From: Terriglobia bacterium | GTDB taxonomy: Bacteria; Acidobacteriota; Terriglobia; Bryobacterales; Bryobacteraceae | DNA length: 32,269 nucleotides | Reading direction: 5' to 3' | NCBI GenBank assembly: GCA_010084195.1 | Contig: RGPS01000045.1 | Span: 1 to 32,269 of the forward strand | In this document: in pieces, positions 27,515 to 32,269 of the stretch | Position numbering within the stretch: the first letter of the stretch is position 1 | Layout: the number at the start of each line of letters is the position of its first letter | Translations under genes and position numbers: made by a program | The notes under the pieces: model-generated | Seen by the model: the letters and a program-made list of their open reading frames with translations, nothing else | Told to the model about the DNA's origin: nothing | The model's database searches: none

Positions 27515-28308
27515 AAGCTCCGGTAATTTCCCAACTCAAGCCCCAACTCCCGAACCAACTCGCGGGTCTCCGGCGCTACCAGCGCCGCCAGCTCCACCGC
27601 GCGGCTCTCCTTCAAGCGTGTCTTCGCCACCCGCAACTCAGGCCCCAAAATCCCCGGATGGCACATGAACTCCGTCAGGCCTTCCGGCAAGCGTCGTAAA
27701 GTCCGGGCCAGACTCCCCGCATCTAAAGTCCCCGTAACCTGGAACCCCGCAAAATAATCCGTCATCCGCAGCCCGGCTAGCTCCCGGGCGAAGCCAGGGG
27801 CCATCACCCGCATTCCCAATGCCACCGCGCGCTTCTGCCACTTCACGGAGCCATCGATCCCATAATCAAACGGTCGTCGCACCCATGGAATCTCAAACTC
27901 CCTAGCCACTCGAGCCACCGCTTTCAGCACCGGAGGCAGCAAATGCGTGTGCTTATGTGTGTCGATATGGCTCGGCCGAATCCCCGCCGCCACAATCTTA
28001 CTGACCTGCGCGCGCGCCTCTTCGTAAACCGCCAGTTCCCCGCGCCACAGAGTCTTCACCAAATCGCCCACCGTGGCCGGCAATTCGCGCGAGGGGTCCA
28101 GCACACTCATCCCCTGCACCATCACCAGGTGAACGCCCACGTCCAGACTCGGCACCGCCCGGGCCAAAGCCACCGCGTCGTCAAACGCGTCCCCATTAGC
28201 CATCAGAGTTGTTGCCGTCAGAATGCCGCGAGTGTGTGCTTCAACAATCCCCGCATTTACGTCACGGGTGAAGCCGAAGTCATCGGCATTCACAATCAGA
28301 CGCCGCAT
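27511..28308 (-). CDS. ChbG/HpnK-family (YdjC-like) carbohydrate deacetylase
   Basis: A 265-residue metal-dependent deacetylase. The metal site is read from LIVNADDFGFTRDVNAGI at the start, GVHLVMVQG and HIDTHKHTHLLPPVL. Known relatives remove acetyl groups from chitooligosaccharides (ChbG) or N-acetylglucosaminyl bacteriohopanetetrol (HpnK). The start codon shares one base with the mlaD stop (TGATG), so translation is coupled to the lipid transport genes. That context favours a glycolipid substrate over chitin fragments, but this is inference. Confidence 0.87.
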   Translation of the reverse strand: MRRLIVNADDFGFTRDVNAGIVEAHTRGILTATTLMANGDAFDDAVALARAVPSLDVGVHLVMVQGMSVLDPSRELPATVGDLVKTLWRGELAVYEEARAQVSKIVAAGIRPSHIDTHKHTHLLPPVLKAVARVAREFEIPWVRRPFDYGIDGSVKWQKRAVALGMRVMAPGFARELAGLRMTDYFAGFQVTGTLDAGSLARTLRRLPEGLTEFMCHPGILGPELRVAKTRLKESRAVELAALVAPETRELVRELGLELGNYRSF

Positions 28309-29381
28309 CAGAAAATCGCGAGTTTGATACTTAGGAATTTTTTCGGGTTCTTGTGAACATCAACGAGCAGGCTATTTAGCTCGCGGGCACCGCCGTTCAG
28401 CGCATCGTACAGCTGCGGATTCACCAGCAACTGCCCCAGCGTGCCCTGCCCGGAGTTGATCTTTTCCAGCGCCGTATTCACTTTCGTCGTTACCAGGGTC
28501 AGCTGTTTGTAGATTTCGTCATCCTTCAGCAGTTTCCCGGCGGTCCCCTTTCCCGCGTTCAGATCCCCCAGGATCTTCTTCGCCTCGGAAATGCTGGCCC
28601 GCGCCTCGTCATACAGCTGCGCGTCATAGAGCAATTTACCTGCAGAACCCTTCGCCTGCTGCACTTGCGCCAGCATATCGTCCAGCCTCTGAATCGGTTT
28701 CCGAATATCCTGATACAGGCCATCGTCGTACAGCAAGTGGCTGATAGTCCCGTTGCTGTTCCGAAAATCCTTCACTATCTGGGCCACTTCCCCGGCCGTT
28801 GCATTCAGACGATCATACAGCGAATCATCCTTCAGCAGCTTTCCCAGGTTTCCTTTTCCCTGATCCACAACCGTTAACAGACCGTCCACGCGCCCCAGTA
28901 TGGTTTGCAGCTGTTCCAGCAAGGTGGACGCCTGGTTCAACAATTCCGGGATGTCCTGTGACACGACCGCTGTAATCTCGCCGTCCTCCTGCACCTGTTT
29001 CGGGTGTGTGCCGCGCGTAATGTTGATGTACTTGTCGCCCAGCAGGTTCGACGCGCTGATCCCGGCCTTCGAATCTTCCGGAATCTGGCTCAGGAACTTC
29101 CGGTTGATCTTCATTTCGATGGCAACCGTTCTCTTCGGATCTTTGGACCCCGACAGTTTCACGCTCGAAATATGACCGGCGAAAATGCCGTTCAGGCGCA
29201 CAGGAGCATTCTCGGCCATGCCGGCCGAATCACTCATGTAGGTCTTGAGCCGGAAGTCACCTGAAATCAGGTTGCTCTGGCTTGTCAGCAGGAAGATAAG
29301 AATCGCGGCAATCACCATGGCGACTGCTGACAAGATTCCCACCCGTAACTGCGCCCACTCCACTTTTTTTTGCGATGGCAT
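28308..29381 (-). CDS. mlaD: MlaD/MCE-domain lipid transport protein with five 34-residue repeats
   Basis: A 357-residue periplasmic protein anchored by one N-terminal membrane helix (residues 13-33). The MCE domain follows at about 40-120 (DSAGMAENAPVRLNGIFAGHISSVKL, SNLLGDKYINITRG). From 145 it is helical and carries five repeats of the form G-x-L-L-x(3)-L/I-Y, with the conserved Gly at 177, 211, 245, 279 and 313, an exact 34-residue period. In E. coli MlaD forms a hexameric ring that passes phospholipids to or from the MlaFE complex. Here the long C-terminal region may build a tunnel or needle, as in other long MCE proteins. It follows mlaF by 34 bp. Confidence 0.92.
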   Translation of the reverse strand: MPSQKKVEWAQLRVGILSAVAMVIAAILIFLLTSQSNLISGDFRLKTYMSDSAGMAENAPVRLNGIFAGHISSVKLSGSKDPKRTVAIEMKINRKFLSQIPEDSKAGISASNLLGDKYINITRGTHPKQVQEDGEITAVVSQDIPELLNQASTLLEQLQTILGRVDGLLTVVDQGKGNLGKLLKDDSLYDRLNATAGEVAQIVKDFRNSNGTISHLLYDDGLYQDIRKPIQRLDDMLAQVQQAKGSAGKLLYDAQLYDEARASISEAKKILGDLNAGKGTAGKLLKDDEIYKQLTLVTTKVNTALEKINSGQGTLGQLLVNPQLYDALNGGARELNSLLVDVHKNPKKFLSIKLAIF

Positions 29382-29415
29382 CCTGATCGGTCCCGGTCAT
29401 TCCTTAGTGCAAGAT

Positions 29416-30234
29416 CTACGCCGCCATTTCCGGCTTCTTCACAAACTTCTGGACATAACTATCCGAACAGGCTTCCAGTTCAGTCTGCGCACCTTCAAAT
29501 ACCAATCTTCCCTCACGCAGCACCATGAAGACAGTATTCGTTGCCCGGTCACCAGACGGGTCCAGCGTGCCACTATCCGGATTGTAGCGAAAATTCGCGA
29601 CCAGATTCCCGTCCTGATAGCGATGTGTCACTACCAGGGCGGTCGTGTTGTCCATATCGCGCTCCTTAATAATGAGCGCCATGATGGTGTGAGCTGTAAT
29701 TGGATCGAGACCGGCGGTTGGAGAATCGTACAGCAGCAGGGGAGGTCCCGTCACCACGGCACGGGCAATCGCCGCCCGACGGCGCATGCCGCCCGAGAGC
29801 TCGCTCGGATACTTCACCAGCGCATGCTCCAGTTCCACGAAACGCAGCGACTCCCGTACCTTCTCTTCCATCTTGTCCCGCGGAACCTGAATGGACTTCT
29901 GATTCAGCAGAGGGTACGCGACATTTTGCGCGACCGTCATGGAGTCGAAGAGTGCCGAGTCCTGAAACAGCATGCCTACCCGGGCCCGAATGTCGAAGAG
30001 CTGATTCTCCGGCTTGTCGGTAATGTCCTCGCCCAACAACGAGACCCGCCCGGCACAAGTTCGATTGAGGCCCATCGCCGTCTTCAGCAGGACCGTCTTC
30101 CCGCTGCCGGCGGCCCCCAGGATAATTCTCGTCTGACCCTCGGGAACCGCGAACGAGATCTGGTCCAGCACCAGAACCCCGGCCTCAAACTCCACGCTGA
30201 CCTTGTCAAACTCCAGCAGGTTTGCCGCCGCCAT
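29416..30234 (-). CDS. mlaF: MlaF-type ABC transporter ATP-binding protein
   Basis: A 272-residue nucleotide-binding subunit for the MlaE permease. Motifs in order are Walker A GAAGSGKT (40-47), the Q-loop LFQDSALFDS, the signature LSGGMRRRAAIARA (146-159), Walker B LLLYDSPTAGLDP (167-177) and the H-loop VVTHRYQD (H204). Ser171 stands where the catalytic Glu is normally found after the Walker B Asp. An insertion at about 209-232 follows the H-loop. ATG at 30234 is used, 2 bp after the mlaE stop; the longer open frame is antisense-like sequence overlapping mlaE. Confidence 0.93.
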   Translation of the reverse strand: MAAANLLEFDKVSVEFEAGVLVLDQISFAVPEGQTRIILGAAGSGKTVLLKTAMGLNRTCAGRVSLLGEDITDKPENQLFDIRARVGMLFQDSALFDSMTVAQNVAYPLLNQKSIQVPRDKMEEKVRESLRFVELEHALVKYPSELSGGMRRRAAIARAVVTGPPLLLYDSPTAGLDPITAHTIMALIIKERDMDNTTALVVTHRYQDGNLVANFRYNPDSGTLDPSGDRATNTVFMVLREGRLVFEGAQTELEACSDSYVQKFVKKPEMAA

Positions 30235-30236
30235 CG

Positions 30237-31019
30237 CTAGTTGCCCGAGTACTTCACAAAGATCAGACCCATGAACAGGTTCAGGATCAGGATCGTGACT
30301 GATGCCGCCACCATGGCCTGGGTTGTCGCCCGACCCACGCCCTGCGTGCCACCCGATGCGCGCAGGCCATAGAAACATCCAATCAGCGAGATCACGAACG
30401 AGTACACAAACGGTTTCAGCAGCCCCTGCACCACGTCACTCCAAACCAGGGCGTGCCAGGTTTGCGACCAGTACTGCAGCGCGTCCAGGTCATACAGCAA
30501 CTTGCCGATGATCCAGCCGCCCACCATGCCGACGAAGTCGTCAATCACCGTGAGACAGGGAAGCATCACGCCCGTGGCGATCATCCTGGGGGTTACCAGC
30601 TTCTGAATCGGGTCGGTTCCCAGAGCCCGCATGGCGTCAATCTGCTCGGTCACCTTCATGGAGCCCAATTCACTGGCGATACCGGAAGCATTTCTGCCCG
30701 CTACCATCAGGGCGGTGAGAACGGGCCCCAATTCGCGCACCAGAATGATGGAAACCACGGTACCCGTGCGCCCGGTCTGTCCGTACTGCTGTAAAGCGCG
30801 ACCCATCTGGAGCGCCATCACCGCACCGGAAAAGAAACCGGTGAGCAGAACAATCGGGATACTCCCCACGCCGATGGAATCCATCTGCAGCTTGATGTCA
30901 TCGGTATAGTGCGGTTGGCGAACAACGTTCCGCATCGCCCGGCCCGTGAGCAGGTAGAAATCTTGCAGCGCAAGCGTCGGGCCCTTAAGAAATTCCAGCA
31001 CGAACCCCGATGCTAGCAT
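30237..31019 (-). CDS. mlaE: MlaE-type ABC transporter permease
   Basis: A 260-residue membrane protein of the MlaE/YrbE family. The ATG at 31019 is chosen; the open frame continues to 31589 but that portion is antisense to the peptidase gene. Hydrophobic segments include IPIVLLTGFFSGAVMALQM, VSIILVRELGPVLTALMVAGR with the family motif SELGSMKVTEQIDAM, and segments near 155-180, 205-230 and 235-255. It forms the core of an inter-membrane lipid transporter with MlaF and MlaD. MlaB and MlaC are not visible. Its start lies 16 bp from the divergent peptidase start and no ribosome site is seen. Confidence 0.92.
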   Translation of the reverse strand: MLASGFVLEFLKGPTLALQDFYLLTGRAMRNVVRQPHYTDDIKLQMDSIGVGSIPIVLLTGFFSGAVMALQMGRALQQYGQTGRTGTVVSIILVRELGPVLTALMVAGRNASGIASELGSMKVTEQIDAMRALGTDPIQKLVTPRMIATGVMLPCLTVIDDFVGMVGGWIIGKLLYDLDALQYWSQTWHALVWSDVVQGLLKPFVYSFVISLIGCFYGLRASGGTQGVGRATTQAMVAASVTILILNLFMGLIFVKYSGN

Positions 31020-31035
31020 ACGGAGGCGACCCCGA

Positions 31036-31998
31036 ATGGCAACAATGAAAGGTCTTACAGACGTCCCCGGAATTCGTGTCGGGCACGCTTCTGATTTCGA
31101 AGCCCTCACGGGTTGTACCGTCATCCTCTGTGGCCCCGGTGCCATCGGAGGTGTGGATGTCCGTGGCTCCGCCACCGGTTCCTGTGAATTGGAAACTCTG
31201 AACCCCGGCCACGTGGCCGCCAATGTGGACGCCATTGTGCTTGCCGGCGGCAGTGCTTTTGGGCTCGAAGCCTCGTCCGGAACCCGGCGCATCCTCGAGA
31301 GGCAGAAGATCGGCTTCGCAACCGCCGTCGCCATAGTCCCGATCGTGCCTGGGGCCATTCTGTTCGATTTGGGCCTTGGCAGAGCAGACGTTCGCCCAAC
31401 TCGCGAAATGGGAGAAAAAGCAACCCTCGCCGCTACAGATGCTGCCGTGGAAGAGGGCAATGTCGGAGCCGGGACCGGGGCCACCGTCGGTAAGATTTTC
31501 GGTATGCGGCAAGCGATGAAAAGCGGAATTGGCAGCGCATCACTGACCCTGGGGAATGGAGTGATCGTCGCTGCGCTGGTTGCCGTCAACGCCTATGGCG
31601 ATGTGCTTGACCCCTCCACCGGCAAGGTGCTTGCCGGTGCGCGGGTTTCTCCCACCAGCCGCGACTTTGTGGATTCCGCTGCCGCCCTGCGCCATGGCAT
31701 CCCCGAAACCACACCCTTTCGCGGCAACACAACGCTGGCGGTAGTGGCGACAAACGCGGCCTTAAATAAGGTACAGGCCAACAAACTGGCTGCCCTGGCC
31801 AGCCTGGGAGTTGCCCGTACTATTTCTCCGGTCAATACTATGGCGGATGGAGACATCACCTTCGCAATTTCACAGGGCAAAGAGAAAGCTTCCATCGACG
31901 CGCTGGGTGTCGCGGCAGGAGAGGTTCTCGCACAGGCAGTCCTTCGCGCGGTTCGGGCAGCCAGGACCTCAGGCGGCGTTCCTGGCCTCGCAAGCTAA
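31036..31998 (+). CDS. P1-family (S58/DmpA-like) self-processing aminopeptidase
   Basis: A 320-residue member of the DmpA/BapA family of Ntn-type peptidases, which cut themselves into alpha and beta chains and release N-terminal residues from small peptides or beta-peptides. Family segments are LTDVPGIRVGHA at the start, the glycine-rich VLAGGSAFGLEASSGTRRILE, and the processing site GNTTLAVVAT: cleavage is expected between Asn231 and Thr232, making Thr232 the nucleophile. No signal peptide is evident, so it is probably cytosolic. A GGAGG ribosome site precedes the ATG. It is divergent from mlaE; I see no functional link between them. Confidence 0.92.
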   Translation: MATMKGLTDVPGIRVGHASDFEALTGCTVILCGPGAIGGVDVRGSATGSCELETLNPGHVAANVDAIVLAGGSAFGLEASSGTRRILERQKIGFATAVAIVPIVPGAILFDLGLGRADVRPTREMGEKATLAATDAAVEEGNVGAGTGATVGKIFGMRQAMKSGIGSASLTLGNGVIVAALVAVNAYGDVLDPSTGKVLAGARVSPTSRDFVDSAAALRHGIPETTPFRGNTTLAVVATNAALNKVQANKLAALASLGVARTISPVNTMADGDITFAISQGKEKASIDALGVAAGEVLAQAVLRAVRAARTSGGVPGLAS

Positions 31999-32046
31999 AC
32001 ACAACCTATAATCCTGGTATCTCCGTTTCAGAAACACAGGACTTCG

Positions 32047-32086
32047 TGCGGCGGGTTGGCAACCTGCGGCGGGTTGGCAACCCGCC
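32047..32086. repeat. Tandem 18-bp repeat with REP-like palindrome
   Basis: The 18-bp unit TGCGGCGGGTTGGCAACC occurs twice in direct succession (32047-32064 and 32065-32082). The second copy runs into CGCC, forming an imperfect palindrome of two 9-bp arms around one base at 32068-32086 (GGCGGGTTG/CAACCCGCC). Such GGGTTGGCAACCC elements look like the REP-type repeats of Solibacter-like genomes. The surrounding 32000-32269 holds no gene I can support. Confidence 0.75.
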
Positions 32087-32269
32087 CCTTGCGCCGATTG
32101 AAACGATATCCTGGTTAGGTCAGCAGATCCTGGCCGTCTCCCGACGTTTTGAAGCCCAGCCGGAACATCTCGTTCTGATATGGAGCGACTTGTCAAGCCA
32201 CGGATAGAATTCATGGTCTGACGGGTTTTGAAATGGTTGTTTTTTTTCGGGCTGGAGATTCCTCGACAG

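Noticed and set aside
31020..31589. Upstream extension of the mlaE frame to 450 residues
   Set aside because: The extra 190 residues are Pro/Ser/Arg-rich antisense of the peptidase gene; MlaE-family homology starts just after the ATG at 31019.
31969..32214. An 81-residue minus-strand frame with a GCQPAA repeat
   Set aside because: The peptide repeat is just the translation of the tandem palindromic DNA repeat; no ribosome site or family is seen.

Overview
The window looks like the chromosomal origin neighbourhood of an Acidobacteriota bacterium of the Bryobacterales/Solibacterales type. Lineage evidence is a TIGR03435 ("Soli") family secreted protein, a second secreted protein of a pattern that recurs in Acidobacteriota, a PEP-CTERM protein, GC-rich codon use and RNA genes with encoded CCA ends. 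No 16S rRNA or other taxonomic marker is present, so this is an inference.

Layout. 1-170: probable end of an insertion sequence. 171-1980: a CpaF/TadA secretion ATPase divergent from a MerR regulator. 1987-5653: leftward mnmG-parA-parB with three parS sites at 3782-3866, two of them between mnmG and parA and one inside the mnmG 3' end. 5715-7044: purD followed by tRNA-Arg(CCT). 7054-9181: a leftward sulfate-assimilation operon (cysH, cysC, PHP phosphatase). 9291-9366: tRNA-Gly(GCC). 9547-11346: a hydroxyacid-oxoacid transhydrogenase-like iron dehydrogenase and a DinB-fold protein. 11574-16833: dnaA, dnaN and gyrB, with a DnaA-box-bearing gap between dnaA and dnaN that is the best oriC candidate. 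17102-21115: secreted or membrane proteins of unknown function. 21456-25459: csp, infA, then a rightward run wecB-fmdB-nadA-moaA. 25480-27514: an orphan ParD-like antitoxin with a deleted ParE, a TonB-domain protein, and an intact DUF433/DUF5615 toxin-antitoxin pair. 27511-31019: a leftward mlaE-mlaF-mlaD-ydjC lipid transport operon. 31036-31998: a P1-family self-processing peptidase. 32000-32269: a tandem palindromic repeat and no clear gene.

How the genes fit together. Replication initiation (DnaA, DnaN, GyrB) and origin segregation (ParA, ParB, parS) lie within about 10 kb, transcribed mainly away from one another. The cys operon makes PAPS and reduces (P)APS, and its PHP enzyme may clear the 3',5'-bisphosphate by-product. 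The mla operon would move phospholipid or glycolipid between the membranes, and its tightly coupled deacetylase hints at a modified glycolipid cargo.

Most notable points: hand-counted GC skew changes sign exactly at the parS cluster, with the polarity opposite to that normally seen at an origin; the wecB frame carries its whole conserved N-terminus but has no ATG, GTG or TTG start; MlaD carries five repeats with an exact 34-residue period; MlaF has Ser where the catalytic Walker B Glu is expected. I did not find a gene cluster that I would call a previously undescribed system.
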